This document shows positions 18,852 through 28,860 of a DNA stretch of 64,000 nucleotides, one piece after another. The notes under the pieces were generated by a model that was not told where the DNA came from, ran no database searches, and was given only the letters and a program-made list of their open reading frames with translations. The translations under genes were made by a program, and so were the position numbers. Source of the stretch: an uncultured cyanobacterium (lineage in GTDB: Bacteria > Cyanobacteriota > Cyanobacteriia > PCC-6307 > Cyanobiaceae). How positions within the stretch are numbered: the first letter of the stretch is position 1; every line of letters begins with the position of its first letter. The stretch spans positions 1-64,000 of the forward strand of contig CAIOCZ010000028.1 of NCBI GenBank assembly GCA_903856805.1. The letters run 5' to 3'.

Positions 18852-20769
18852 CCTGCAGGCTCACCAGCTGGCGAAAGCTGGCGGAACGCTCCTGCAACGA
18901 TTGATAGTCTCCGGCCGCCTTGATCACGCCCCGTTCAAATTCGAAGATTCGGTCGCAGTAGCGAATCGTGGACAGTCGATGGGCCACAACCACCGTGGTG
19001 CAGCGACGGCCCACCAGCTCCAGGGCCTCCAGCACATCGCTTTCGGTTTTGTTGTCGAGGGCACTGGTGGCTTCATCCAGGATCAGCACCTTCGCTTTCT
19101 TGTAGAAGGCACGAGCCAGGGCCAGCCGTTGTCGCTGACCGCCGGAGAGCCGCATGCCGTCTTCGCCCACCACCGTGTAGAGGCCGTAGGGCAGTTCGGA
19201 GATGAACTCATCGAGCTGCGCCATCTCCAGGGCTTCCCAGACGCGGTCTTCATCAATGGCCGCGTCCTCCACGCCAAAGGCCACGTTGCAGCGGATGCTG
19301 GCATCCAGCAGCACGATGTTTTGGGGAACGATGGCGCAACAGGCCTGCCAGGCAGGCAGCTCGGCCTCGGTGAGGGGCACGCCATCGAGCAGCAGCCGGC
19401 CCTGGTTGGGGGCGAGCAGGCCTAGTAATAGGTGGGCCGCGGTGGTCTTGCCGCCGCCGGTTTGCCCCACCAAGGCCACTCGCGATCCGATCGGCACCGT
19501 GAGATTGACCGCTCGGATCACCCAGTCCCTGGCTTCGGGATAGCGGTACCACACCTGTTCCAGGCGGATGGAATGGCGGGGCATCACCCCATTGGGCGTG
19601 GGACTGGTGAGGGAGGTGTCGGCAGTGGGGGGATCGGCGGAGGTCGGCAGACCGCCAAGAATCAAGCGGCTGGGCACCAGTTTCAGCAGCTCAAGGGCAT
19701 CGGTGATTTCTGGAAGCCCACCCCGGAGCTTGCTCACCGAGCGGAAGATCGCCTGAATCGGGGCGGAAAGACGCAGGGCGGCGAACATGATCGCCGCCAA
19801 GGTGGGGATGACGTTGTGAACCGCATGGGACGCATGGGTTTGAAGCAGGGCAGGCAGGAGGCCCATCGCAAACAGCAGGGTGACTCCGGCCGGTTCAATC
19901 ACGTAGCGGGGGACATCCGGAAGCAGCTTGGAGAGGCGATCGAATTTCTTGCCGCGGTTGCCAATGGATTCAAAGCGTTCGATGTAATAGCGCTCAGCGC
20001 CGTAGAGCTGAACGTCGCGGATTGAGCGCGTTGATTCCATTAGTAGGGAATTAACGTGCATGGAAAACAGTAATTTCTGCTGGGAGGCGAAGCGTAGTTG
20101 TGGGGCGATGATGTGGGAGGAGAGCGTATAGGCGCCAAACAGGAATCCAAAAATAACTAGTGCCTTGATTCCAAAGGCCACCAGAATGCCAAGGGTAAGG
20201 ACTCCGGCGGAGAGAGCGTTGGAGACAACCGCCAGGATCGGCAGGATGATGTCGTCGGAGATGCGACTGAGAATCCGATTTAAGCGGGCAAGAATATGGG
20301 CCGTATTTTGGGTTTGAAAGTATTCATAGGGTTGCAACAGCACATTGGCAAAGATCCGTTCTCCGTAGTCGGTCCAGATCTGGGCGCTGAGCATGCTTTG
20401 AATCAATGCCGCCCAATACTTCATGCCTGTGGTTGCCCAAACCAACACCAGTAATACCCCCACCAGCCATAGACCTTGGTCGGTGGAATCGCCGCCAAAA
20501 ACGAACACTTTGGGGATCTTGTCCTGTAACTTCGAGCCGCTGATCGTGCCCACCAGACGGGCCAGCAGGCCCACAAAGGTGAGATCGAGCAGGCCCACCA
20601 GCAGCGATACCGCCAGCAGCAGCGCCAGGCCCCTCAGGCGTTGCCGGGGCAGGAAGGCGAGCAGTTGGGAAATCTGGGCGAGGGTCTGGCTGTTCAACAG
20701 CTTGGCCTTGGGCCCGGGGCGATCGGCCGACTGAGTCCTCGGCTGGGGAACGGCCACCTGGGGAGTCAA
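18844..20769 (-). CDS. ABC exporter (fused TMD-NBD, MsbA/PglK-like)
   Basis: VALVGQTGGGKTTAAHLLLGLL (Walker A), RLSGGQRQRLALARAFYKKAKVLILDEATSALD (signature and Walker B). Confidence 0.93.
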   Translation of the reverse strand: MTPQVAVPQPRTQSADRPGPKAKLLNSQTLAQISQLLAFLPRQRLRGLALLLAVSLLVGLLDLTFVGLLARLVGTISGSKLQDKIPKVFVFGGDSTDQGLWLVGVLLVLVWATTGMKYWAALIQSMLSAQIWTDYGERIFANVLLQPYEYFQTQNTAHILARLNRILSRISDDIILPILAVVSNALSAGVLTLGILVAFGIKALVIFGFLFGAYTLSSHIIAPQLRFASQQKLLFSMHVNSLLMESTRSIRDVQLYGAERYYIERFESIGNRGKKFDRLSKLLPDVPRYVIEPAGVTLLFAMGLLPALLQTHASHAVHNVIPTLAAIMFAALRLSAPIQAIFRSVSKLRGGLPEITDALELLKLVPSRLILGGLPTSADPPTADTSLTSPTPNGVMPRHSIRLEQVWYRYPEARDWVIRAVNLTVPIGSRVALVGQTGGGKTTAAHLLLGLLAPNQGRLLLDGVPLTEAELPAWQACCAIVPQNIVLLDASIRCNVAFGVEDAAIDEDRVWEALEMAQLDEFISELPYGLYTVVGEDGMRLSGGQRQRLALARAFYKKAKVLILDEATSALDNKTESDVLEALELVGRRCTTVVVAHRLSTIRYCDRIFEFERGVIKAAGDYQSLQERSASFRQLVSLQDG

Positions 20770-20885
20770 CAGCGCTCATGCCCTCGGCTGCATAACTTAC
20801 CGATCGCTGACCGCGGCCCCGCTCCCCCCGGTGCCAGCCACCTAACCGATTGGCCCCAAGACCATCCTCTGCCCGTGCCTGGCAC

Positions 20886-22097
20886 TCAATAGCGAATCAG
20901 CCAAGGCATGCGATCGGGAATGCACAGGAATTCATCATTGTGTCCACAGGGCAACTGGCCCGATGGCAGCACCCGCTCCAGCAGCCAGCTCGCCAGGGTT
21001 ACCAGCAGCAGCGGCAGCACCAGGCTATGGGCCCGGTAGCGGTGCAACCAGGCCAGGAAGCTGATCAGCAGGAACAGGCCCACCGGATCGGCCAGGCGGA
21101 AGGTGATCTGCGGAAACCACTCCCACCACACCGTGGCCTGAAGGGTTCCGTAGAGCAGTCCGAACAGCAGCAACAGGCGACTGCGGTCACAGGCCGCCAG
21201 CTGGGCTGCTCCCAGCTGGCGGCGCCAGGCGGTTCCCAGCACCGACAGCCCCATGCAGAGTTCCAGGGCCAGCACCTCCCTGCGCACCGCGTAGTGGCTG
21301 AAGAAGGTCATCGCGCCGGTGTAATCGTGCAGCTTGGTCCGCAGCGCCGGTGCCAGGAGCCCCAGCAGCCCTCCCACACCCAGGGCCGCCAGGGCCACCC
21401 ACCAGCCCAATCGGGGGATCTGGCGCAGGCGCTGGCCCCGGCCCTGGCCTCGCACCAGCACCGGGGCCAGGGCAAAGCCGAGATTGGCCGGGAAACTGGT
21501 GTGGCAGAGGGCCGACCACAGCACACTGCCCGCCAGCAGCGGCATCCGGATCGACAGCAGCCGGGCGACCCGCAGCATCAACGGCAGGATCAGCAACACT
21601 GCGAGGGCCTGCCGGGTCTGGCCGTTCTGCAGCAGACCCCGCAGGAGCGGACTGGCCGTGATCAGCAGGCTCCACCAGCCGGCGAGGGCCGGCACGCCCC
21701 AGTGGCGGGCGAGCAGCATGGCGGCGGCGCCGTAGCCGGCGGCCACCAGGCCGTGGACGGCGGCCATCCGATAGGGCAGCCGCAGCACCAGGGGGCCGGC
21801 GAGGGCCCAGAACGGTTCGCCCACGGTCTGGCCGGCCCGGTCTAGGGCGAAGAACACGTTCAATTTGGCGATGTCACTGGTGCCCCAGCTGGCCAGGCCG
21901 AAAAACAGGGTCTCCAGCCCCAGCATCAGCCCGAATCCAACCCACCACAGCCCCAGGGGCCGGCGCTGGCCCGTGGCCTGGAGCAGGCTGGCGAGCAGCA
22001 GCTGGCCGAACACCAACCCCCCCAGCAGCGCCGGGGAACTGGTCACCTGATCGATCCGGAAGGGTGCTCCGCTGGGCAGCAGCAGCAGGGAGTCCAT
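20886..22097 (-). CDS. polytopic membrane protein, unknown function
   Basis: 403 aa with about ten hydrophobic segments, in the polysaccharide locus. Confidence 0.6.
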   Translation of the reverse strand: MDSLLLLPSGAPFRIDQVTSSPALLGGLVFGQLLLASLLQATGQRRPLGLWWVGFGLMLGLETLFFGLASWGTSDIAKLNVFFALDRAGQTVGEPFWALAGPLVLRLPYRMAAVHGLVAAGYGAAAMLLARHWGVPALAGWWSLLITASPLLRGLLQNGQTRQALAVLLILPLMLRVARLLSIRMPLLAGSVLWSALCHTSFPANLGFALAPVLVRGQGRGQRLRQIPRLGWWVALAALGVGGLLGLLAPALRTKLHDYTGAMTFFSHYAVRREVLALELCMGLSVLGTAWRRQLGAAQLAACDRSRLLLLFGLLYGTLQATVWWEWFPQITFRLADPVGLFLLISFLAWLHRYRAHSLVLPLLLVTLASWLLERVLPSGQLPCGHNDEFLCIPDRMPWLIRY

Positions 22098-22101
22098 CGG
22101 C

Positions 22102-23202
22102 TCAGCCCCGACCCCCAGGCAGCCGGCTGGCCAGTCGGCTCCAGCGCTGCCGCCAGCGCAGGCTCCAGGGAGAGGGGGATCTCAGGGGCAGTTCGCCCCC
22201 CGTCAACACCCGATCCCAGTGCTCGTTGATGGCGGCGAGGGCGCTGCGCCACCGCCCCTGCAGGGACGCCTCCGAGGCCGCGTCCAAGAGCGTCGTCAGC
22301 CGTTGGGGCGCCGGCCGCCAGGCGGCGGGGTCCGCCACCGCCGCGCTGATCCGCTCCACGTCGCCGGCCAGGCTGCCGCAGCCGATCTGGTGGCCGCACA
22401 GGCCGGGATCGAGGCTGTCGGCCAGGGCATGGTTGAGGCTGCTGAACACCACGCAGCCACAGGCCATGGCCTCCAGGGGGGGCAGGCCAAAACCTTCGCT
22501 GACGCCACGCCCCCGCCAGTAATCGGCGGAGTCGTAGAGATACACGCTGGCGTCATTGAACAGGTCCACGAGGTCATCCACCCAGCCCTGTTGGACCTCC
22601 ACCCGCAGGCCCCGTTGACGCAGGGCCGGCACCAGTTGATTCAGCACATAGGCGCTGCTTTTGCGCCGCTGCACCAGCACATCGATGGGCCGCCGCCGAT
22701 CGCCTCCCTGGCGGTCGCCCCGTTCCACCCAAGGAGATTGCAGGGCATTCGGCACCAGGAACAGGGGATTGCGGGGCGCCCGATTTCCCCAGTAGCCCAA
22801 GGTGTTGCGGCTCACCGCCAGCACCGGCACTCCAGGGGGTAAGGCGAAGCCGTAGCCGCTGCTGTGGGCGTGATAGGCCACCGGACGCCCAGCCAGGCGG
22901 CGCAGCTGGCGCGGCACATCAAACCCCCAGCTGACGATCCAGAGGGCCGCCCCTGGTCCCGCTTCCCGATTCAGCACATCCTCGAGGAAGGGGTGGTCGG
23001 CCTCCCGCTGCCGCTCGGTCACCACCTCCACGGGGACATCACCCAGGGCGGCGAGCAGGCGGGCCGTCTGCAGCTCTACCAGCAGGCCGCCGCAGCGGAA
23101 CCGGCCCGTGGTGCCGGGGAGCAGAAAGCGCAGGGGACGCTGACGTTCCAGACGCAAGGGGCCGTGGCGGGTCGGCTGAGTCTGGCTCAGCCACCCTGCC
23201 AC
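22102..23202 (-). CDS. glycosyltransferase (GT4-like)
   Basis: IDVLVQRRKSSAYVLNQLVPALRQRGLRVEVQQGWVDDLVDLFNDASVYLYDSADYWRGRGVSEGFGLPPLEAMACGCVVFSS. Confidence 0.75.
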   Translation of the reverse strand: MAGWLSQTQPTRHGPLRLERQRPLRFLLPGTTGRFRCGGLLVELQTARLLAALGDVPVEVVTERQREADHPFLEDVLNREAGPGAALWIVSWGFDVPRQLRRLAGRPVAYHAHSSGYGFALPPGVPVLAVSRNTLGYWGNRAPRNPLFLVPNALQSPWVERGDRQGGDRRRPIDVLVQRRKSSAYVLNQLVPALRQRGLRVEVQQGWVDDLVDLFNDASVYLYDSADYWRGRGVSEGFGLPPLEAMACGCVVFSSLNHALADSLDPGLCGHQIGCGSLAGDVERISAAVADPAAWRPAPQRLTTLLDAASEASLQGRWRSALAAINEHWDRVLTGGELPLRSPSPWSLRWRQRWSRLASRLPGGRG

Positions 23203-23216
23203 GGCCCCGCCGGCCG

Positions 23217-23930
23217 TCAGGCGACCACCGGTGAGGTGCTGCCGCTGCGCTGGCGTCGGGTGAGGAAGCCGAACAACACCTTGCCGATTGCGGCCACCAG
23301 ATTGCCCTCCAGCTCCTGAAACATCTTCATGTTCAGGTGAAATGCATGGTTGGCTTCCGCCACGATCTGATCGGCCATGGCCTGATCAATCGGGAGATTG
23401 TCGAGGGCGGCGCGGTAGGTGATCTTGAAGGCCTTGTCATCGTCGATGGCATCAAATTCATAGAAATGAAGTCCATCGTCATCGTTCAGATTCATCGCTT
23501 TCTGGGCGATGGTCTTGAGGATCTGACCGCCGGAGAGATCGCCCAGGTAGCGGGTGTAGTGATGGCCTACCAACAGTTCGGGGGAGTCAGCGGCAATCTG
23601 GTGGATGCGCTGCACGTACTCCTGGGCCGCTGGGGTGACCTGGATCTGGTTGCGCCAGTCGGCGCCGAAGTAATAGGAAAGGTCCTTCTCCAGGGCATGG
23701 CGCCGGCTGAGCTGCGCGAAGGCGATCGGTCCCACCACGGGGTGGTTGCTGAGCTTGCCCACTTCCTCTTCCATGGCGCTGTACACATGCCATAGATCGG
23801 CCACCAGGGTGCGGTAACTCGCCTTATCCACCACCCCCTTCAGGAAGCAGCTCACGAAGCCGGTGTTTTCGGCCATCGTGTGGGATTTCTGCGTTCCCGT
23901 ACGCAGTTGGGAAGCAAGGGCGACAGACAT
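23217..23930 (-). CDS. ho1: heme oxygenase
   Basis: MSVALASQLRTGTQKSHTMAENTGFVSCFLKGVVDKASYR...LVGHHYTRYLGDLSGGQILKTIAQKAM. Confidence 0.95.
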   Translation of the reverse strand: MSVALASQLRTGTQKSHTMAENTGFVSCFLKGVVDKASYRTLVADLWHVYSAMEEEVGKLSNHPVVGPIAFAQLSRRHALEKDLSYYFGADWRNQIQVTPAAQEYVQRIHQIAADSPELLVGHHYTRYLGDLSGGQILKTIAQKAMNLNDDDGLHFYEFDAIDDDKAFKITYRAALDNLPIDQAMADQIVAEANHAFHLNMKMFQELEGNLVAAIGKVLFGFLTRRQRSGSTSPVVA

Positions 23931-24007
23931 CGTTTCGAAAACGCCGTTCTGGAGAGGAACCAACGTAAGTGCGGTCTTCCTGTGGTTGGCGGCAACTTTG
24001 CGAAGGG

Positions 24008-24508
24008 TTACGCCGCCGTGGGGTTGGCCGCCGTGCCGTTGGCGCCGTCCTCGCCGTCGCCGTCTTCACCGTTGGGGGCGTGGGCCTGGCCTCCCGTGGC
24101 GAAGAGATCGAACAGCTGGCGGCACAGATGCTGCAGCTCCGCCACCTGCTCCGGCTGGGGCAGATGGCTGCCCGAGGGCCGCCAATCGCCCACGGTGGCC
24201 AGCCGCCAGCGCTCGGATTCATAGGTCAGTCCCCTCAGCACGACGCCCAGTAGTCGTGGCCGGGCCGGTGGCGCCTGCTCCAGGCGGAGTTGCACCAGCA
24301 GGGAGCGGCATTGCAGTCGGGGACTCCAGCCCGGGAAGTGGAAGGCCAGGTCGAGCGACTCCCGTTCGGCAAAGGCCCGGGTCTGGGGGTCATCGCGCCA
24401 GGGGGTGAGATTCACCCGGGCGGCAGGAAATTGCCCCCGGAACAGGGTGACGCTGGAGGCGATCAGCTGGGCCAGCTCCACCGATCGGGCCTGATCGGCC
24501 GCATTCAT
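24008..24508 (-). CDS. conserved hypothetical protein
   Basis: Likely start MNAADQARSVELAQLIASSVTLFRGQFPAARVNLTPWRDDPQTRAF; ORF open to 24586. Confidence 0.65.
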   Translation of the reverse strand: MNAADQARSVELAQLIASSVTLFRGQFPAARVNLTPWRDDPQTRAFAERESLDLAFHFPGWSPRLQCRSLLVQLRLEQAPPARPRLLGVVLRGLTYESERWRLATVGDWRPSGSHLPQPEQVAELQHLCRQLFDLFATGGQAHAPNGEDGDGEDGANGTAANPTAA

Positions 24509-24578
24509 GCCGTTTCCCCTGAGCAGTTTCGGAGCTGGCTCGAAACCTAGTCTCATCGGGCTGACCCGCGTCGACGCC

Positions 24579-26009
24579 ATGGCCACTTACGAGAAGCTCA
24601 CGCCGCCCAGTTCCGGCTCCGCGATTCGCTTTGAGGGTGGCCAGCCGATCGTTCCCCACGACCCAATCATTCCGTTCATCCGCGGCGATGGCACCGGTGT
24701 GGATATCTGGCCCGCCACCCAACGGGTGCTGGATGCGGCCATCGCCAAGGCCTACGGCGGTGAGCGTCGGATCGAGTGGTTCAAGGTGTATGCGGGGGAT
24801 GAGGCCTGCGAGCTCTACGGCACCTATCAGTACCTCCCCCAGGACACGCTCACGGCTATTGAGGCCTATGGCGTGGCGATCAAGGGTCCCCTCACCACCC
24901 CGATCGGCGGTGGCATCCGCTCGCTCAACGTGGCCCTGCGTCAGATTTTTGATCTGTATTGCTGCGTGCGTCCCTGCCGCTACTACCCCGGCACCCCTAG
25001 CCCCCACAAACGCCCCCAGGACCTCGACGTGATCGTGTATCGCGAGAACACGGAGGATATTTATATGGGAATCGAGTGGGAGGCCACGGATCCGGTGTGT
25101 ATCGAGCTGCGCCAACATCTCAATGAGGTGGTGATCCCCGCCAATGGCAAATTGGGTAAGCGCCAGATCCCCGAGGGCTCCGGCATCGGCATCAAGCCGG
25201 TGAGTAAGAACGGCAGTCAGCGCCATATTCGCAAAGCTATTCAACACGCCCTACGCCTGGAAGGCGATAAGCGCCACGTGACGCTGGTGCACAAGGGCAA
25301 TATCATGAAATTTACCGAGGGGGCGTTCCGCGATTGGGGCTACGAGCTGGCGACAACAGAGTTCCGTGCCGACTGCATCACTGAGCGGGAAAGCTGGATC
25401 CTGGACAATCTGGAGCGGAATCCGGGTTTGAGCATTGAGGCCAATGCCCGCATGATTGACCCCGGCTACGACAGCCTCACGCCGGAGAAGAAGGAGGCGA
25501 TCTGCGCGGAAGTTCAGGGGGTCCTCGACGCCATCGGCAGCAGCCATGGCAACGGCCAGTGGCGGACCATGGTGATGGTCGATGACCGCATCGCCGACAG
25601 CATCTTCCAGCAGATTCAGACCCGACCGGCCGACTATTCCGTGCTGGCCACCCTGAATCTCAACGGCGACTATATCTCCGATGCCGCCGCTGCAGTGGTC
25701 GGTGGATTGGGTATGGCTCCCGGCGCCAACATTGGCGACAAGGCCGCTATCTTTGAAGCCACCCACGGCACCGCCCCGAAACATGCCGGTTTGGATCGCA
25801 TCAATCCCGGGTCGGTGATTCTGTCCGGCGTGATGATGCTGGAGTTCATGGGGTGGCAGGAGGCGGCAGATCTGATCACGGCCGGTCTGGGTGCCGCCAT
25901 TGCCGCCGGTGAGGTCACCTACGACCTGGCCCGCCTGATGGAGCCTCCGGTGGAACCGGTGAGCTGTTCGGGCTTCGCCGAGGCGGTGGTGCGTCACTTC
26001 GGGGGGTGA
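24579..26009 (+). CDS. icd: NADP-dependent isocitrate dehydrogenase
   Basis: MATYEKLTPPSSGSAIRFEGGQPIVPHDPIIPFIRGDGTGVDIWPATQRVLDAA...GANIGDKAAIFEATHGTAPKHAGLDRINPGSVILSG. Confidence 0.96.
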   Translation: MATYEKLTPPSSGSAIRFEGGQPIVPHDPIIPFIRGDGTGVDIWPATQRVLDAAIAKAYGGERRIEWFKVYAGDEACELYGTYQYLPQDTLTAIEAYGVAIKGPLTTPIGGGIRSLNVALRQIFDLYCCVRPCRYYPGTPSPHKRPQDLDVIVYRENTEDIYMGIEWEATDPVCIELRQHLNEVVIPANGKLGKRQIPEGSGIGIKPVSKNGSQRHIRKAIQHALRLEGDKRHVTLVHKGNIMKFTEGAFRDWGYELATTEFRADCITERESWILDNLERNPGLSIEANARMIDPGYDSLTPEKKEAICAEVQGVLDAIGSSHGNGQWRTMVMVDDRIADSIFQQIQTRPADYSVLATLNLNGDYISDAAAAVVGGLGMAPGANIGDKAAIFEATHGTAPKHAGLDRINPGSVILSGVMMLEFMGWQEAADLITAGLGAAIAAGEVTYDLARLMEPPVEPVSCSGFAEAVVRHFGG

Positions 26010-26027
26010 GGCGGGCAGACTGGTTCG

Positions 26028-27407
26028 ATGAGCCGTTCCGCCCCCAGCCCGTCAGATTTCGTGGCCGACCGGGCGTCCCAACCCCTGATCGCTGTCGCCG
26101 ATCCCTGCGTTCACTGTGGCTTTTGCTTGCCCACCTGCGCCAGTTATCGGGTGCTGGGCACGGAGATGGACTCCCCTCGGGGCCGCATCCATGCCCTTAA
26201 AGCCATCGCTGCGGGCGAGCTGGAGCTGGATGCCACGGTGGCGTCCCACTTCGACACCTGCCTGGGGTGCTTCGCCTGCGTCACCGCCTGTCCGTCCGGG
26301 GTGCGCTACGACCAGCTGATTGAGGCCACCCGCCCCCAGCTGAATGCGCCTGAACTGCGCAGCCCCTGGCAACGGCAGCTCCGTCGACTGCTGTTGGCCC
26401 TGCTGCCCTATCCGCAGCGATTGCGGGCCCTGCTGGCTCCCCTGCGGGCCTACGCCGGCACCCCTCTCCAGGAGCTGGCCCGTCGCACGGGTCTCACCCG
26501 CCTGTTCGGGGCGGAACTTGAGGCCATGGAGCGACTGCTGCCGGCCCTCACCGCCGAGACCTTTGCGGCGGATCCCGAGGGGGTGGTGCCTGCCCAGGGT
26601 CCGCGGCGGGCCCGGGTGGGTCTGGTGCTGGGCTGTGTACAGCGGCTGTTTGATCCCGCGGTGAATGCCGCCACCCTGCAGGTGCTCACGGCCAACGGCG
26701 TGGAGGTGGTGCTGCCGAAGGGCCAGGGCTGCTGCGGCGCCGTGACCCACCATCAGGGCGAACTGGACCAGACCAGGCGGCTGGCCCGGGACCTGGTGCA
26801 GGCGTTCACGGCGGCGACGGCGGACCACCCCCTGGACGCGATCGTGGTGGCGGCCTCCGGGTGCGGCCACACCCTGAAGCAGTATCCGGAACTGCTCCAG
26901 GGGGAGCAGAACTTTGGGATCCCCGTTAAGGATGTGCAGGAGTTTCTGGCGGAGCTTGGGCTCAGTGAGGCCTTCCGCGCCCGCCTGCATCCCCTCCCCC
27001 TGCCGGACGGTCAGGCCGCCAGTTCCGCCCGACCGCTCCGGCTGGCTTATCACGACGCCTGTCACATGATCCATGGCCAGGGCCTTCGTGATCAGCCCCG
27101 CCAACTGCTGCGCGCCATTCCCCATGTGGAGCTGTTGGAGGCCGTGGAGGCGGGGGTGTGTTGCGGCAGTGCCGGCATCTATAACCTGGTCCAGCCTGCC
27201 GAGGCGGCGGAGCTGGGTCGGATCAAGGCCGCTGACCTCAGCGGCACCGGAGCCGACCTGGCGGTGAGCGCCAACATCGGCTGCAGTTTGCAGATTCGCG
27301 AGCATCTGGCCAGCACGCCACGCCCGATCCCGGTGGCCCATCCCATGGAGTTGTTGGCGAGGGCGGCCGCGACCCCAGGGACGGCCGAGGGTAGGGCTCC
27401 GGCCTAG
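26028..27407 (+). CDS. glcF: glycolate oxidase/dehydrogenase iron-sulfur subunit
   Basis: CVHCGFCLPTCASYRVLGTEMDSPRGRI and CLGCFACVTACPSGVRYDQLIE (two 4Fe-4S motifs); two CCG-type domains. Confidence 0.92.
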   Translation: MSRSAPSPSDFVADRASQPLIAVADPCVHCGFCLPTCASYRVLGTEMDSPRGRIHALKAIAAGELELDATVASHFDTCLGCFACVTACPSGVRYDQLIEATRPQLNAPELRSPWQRQLRRLLLALLPYPQRLRALLAPLRAYAGTPLQELARRTGLTRLFGAELEAMERLLPALTAETFAADPEGVVPAQGPRRARVGLVLGCVQRLFDPAVNAATLQVLTANGVEVVLPKGQGCCGAVTHHQGELDQTRRLARDLVQAFTAATADHPLDAIVVAASGCGHTLKQYPELLQGEQNFGIPVKDVQEFLAELGLSEAFRARLHPLPLPDGQAASSARPLRLAYHDACHMIHGQGLRDQPRQLLRAIPHVELLEAVEAGVCCGSAGIYNLVQPAEAAELGRIKAADLSGTGADLAVSANIGCSLQIREHLASTPRPIPVAHPMELLARAAATPGTAEGRAPA

Positions 27408-28843
27408 GGAGCGCCGGCGCGCCCCCCGTCCCCCTCCTCGCCCCCCTGGTTGTGGCCTTCCATCAGGCGCCAGGCCTGGGCCAGGGTGCTGGCCTCGCCC
27501 AGATTGCCCGGGAAGGTGAGCACCGGCAGGGCCGTGGCGGTCGGGAGGGGGGCCAGCACCAGGGACAGCCCCGGTAACAATTGACCCTGGAGCTCGACTG
27601 CCGTCAGTTCCAGTCCTTCCGCCAGCAGGGTGTGGGTGGTGATGCCGCCCTTGCTGATCAGGTAGCCGAGCTGGGGGGCCAGGGCCGCCGCCACGCGGGC
27701 CATCAAGCCCGCCAGCGTCAGTCCCAGGCGCCGTCGTGCTGCCGCTTCTGGTTCAGGGTGTTCACCGCGGCTGGTGTGGAGCACGGCGGTGCGGCCTGTT
27801 GCCAGGAGTGCCGCCAGGTGGTGGGTCAGTTGCTGGCCCAGCTCCGCCAGGGGGCGTTCCGGCGCGGATGCTGCCAACAGCCGCGCGATGGTGTCCACCT
27901 CCAGTTCCACGGCGGCGCAGGTCGGATCCGCCAGCAGGCCGGCCAGTTGTTGATCTGCCAGCGGCACGTGGGATCCCACCAGCACCAGCCCCGGCAGCAG
28001 CGAGCCGGCTCCGTTGCGGCGGCGCAGGCGGGCCAGCTCGTTGGGAGGCAGGGCCTGCGGGGGCAGCGCCGCCAGCCCCTGGATCAGGCTGGCGGCGCTC
28101 TGACAAAGAAAGCGTCGTGGGCGGCCGCCCTCCGGCTGGTGGGGGGCGGTGAGTTCCCGGATCGCCTGCCCCAGGGCCGCCAGTTGCTCCGGCCGCTCCC
28201 CATCCACCGCCACGCACACGTTGTCCCGGAAGGCGGCCAACCGCTGTCGCAACCGCTCCTGTCCCGGGGGGCCGCTGGCGGCGGCCGTCAGCAGCTCCCC
28301 CTCCAGTTGTTGGACGCTGCTGGCAGGGAGGCGGCCGCCGCTCTTCTCGGCCACCCAGTCCGGCAGGAAGCTGGTGGTGTAGCCGAACAGCCGGTCCTGG
28401 GCGAAGGCGCTCTCGTGCACCGGCCTGCCGTTGAGTTGATGCACCCCGGCTTGGGTGGTGCGACCGCCCTCCAGAAAGGCCGGCACCAGCAGGGTGGCGT
28501 CGAAGGGGCCGAGCTCGGTGCTGAGCACCTCCCGCTCCAGGGGGAAGTGGCCCCGCAGGGTGGAATCCCCGCGGCTCACCACCAGCCAGTGGGTCACCCC
28601 CGCCGCCTTCAGGGCCGGTTCCAGGGAGCGGCAGATCTCCCGCAGGCGGGCCGCCGCCGCGGTCGCCCCGAGGGCGCGGGTGTTGGCCAGCACGAACAGC
28701 AGCGGCGAAGGATGGCGCAATCCCGCCTCCAGGCTGGCCCGATCCCAGCGGAGCAGCAACGGGCAGCCATGCACCGTCTGGGATCCGGTGGGGTCGTCGT
28801 CAATCACGACGATCTTGAGTGGCTCCAACCCGATCTGCTCCAT
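27404..28843 (-). CDS. four-carbon acid sugar kinase family protein (DUF1537-type)
   Basis: IVVIDDDPTGSQTVHGCPLLLRWD and LVVSRGDSTLRGHFPLEREVLS, hallmark motifs. Confidence 0.88.
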   Translation of the reverse strand: MEQIGLEPLKIVVIDDDPTGSQTVHGCPLLLRWDRASLEAGLRHPSPLLFVLANTRALGATAAAARLREICRSLEPALKAAGVTHWLVVSRGDSTLRGHFPLEREVLSTELGPFDATLLVPAFLEGGRTTQAGVHQLNGRPVHESAFAQDRLFGYTTSFLPDWVAEKSGGRLPASSVQQLEGELLTAAASGPPGQERLRQRLAAFRDNVCVAVDGERPEQLAALGQAIRELTAPHQPEGGRPRRFLCQSAASLIQGLAALPPQALPPNELARLRRRNGAGSLLPGLVLVGSHVPLADQQLAGLLADPTCAAVELEVDTIARLLAASAPERPLAELGQQLTHHLAALLATGRTAVLHTSRGEHPEPEAAARRRLGLTLAGLMARVAAALAPQLGYLISKGGITTHTLLAEGLELTAVELQGQLLPGLSLVLAPLPTATALPVLTFPGNLGEASTLAQAWRLMEGHNQGGEEGDGGRAGAP

Positions 28844-28860
28844 GGCACCATCGTGACGTG

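Noticed and set aside
20886-22097. Polytopic protein considered as an exosortase or O-antigen polymerase
   Set aside because: No exosortase Cys/Arg/His active-site pattern and no clear Wzy motif; left as unknown membrane protein.
26052-27341. 429-aa minus-strand ORF antisense to glcF
   Set aside because: Antisense shadow of a confirmed gene, low-complexity composition.
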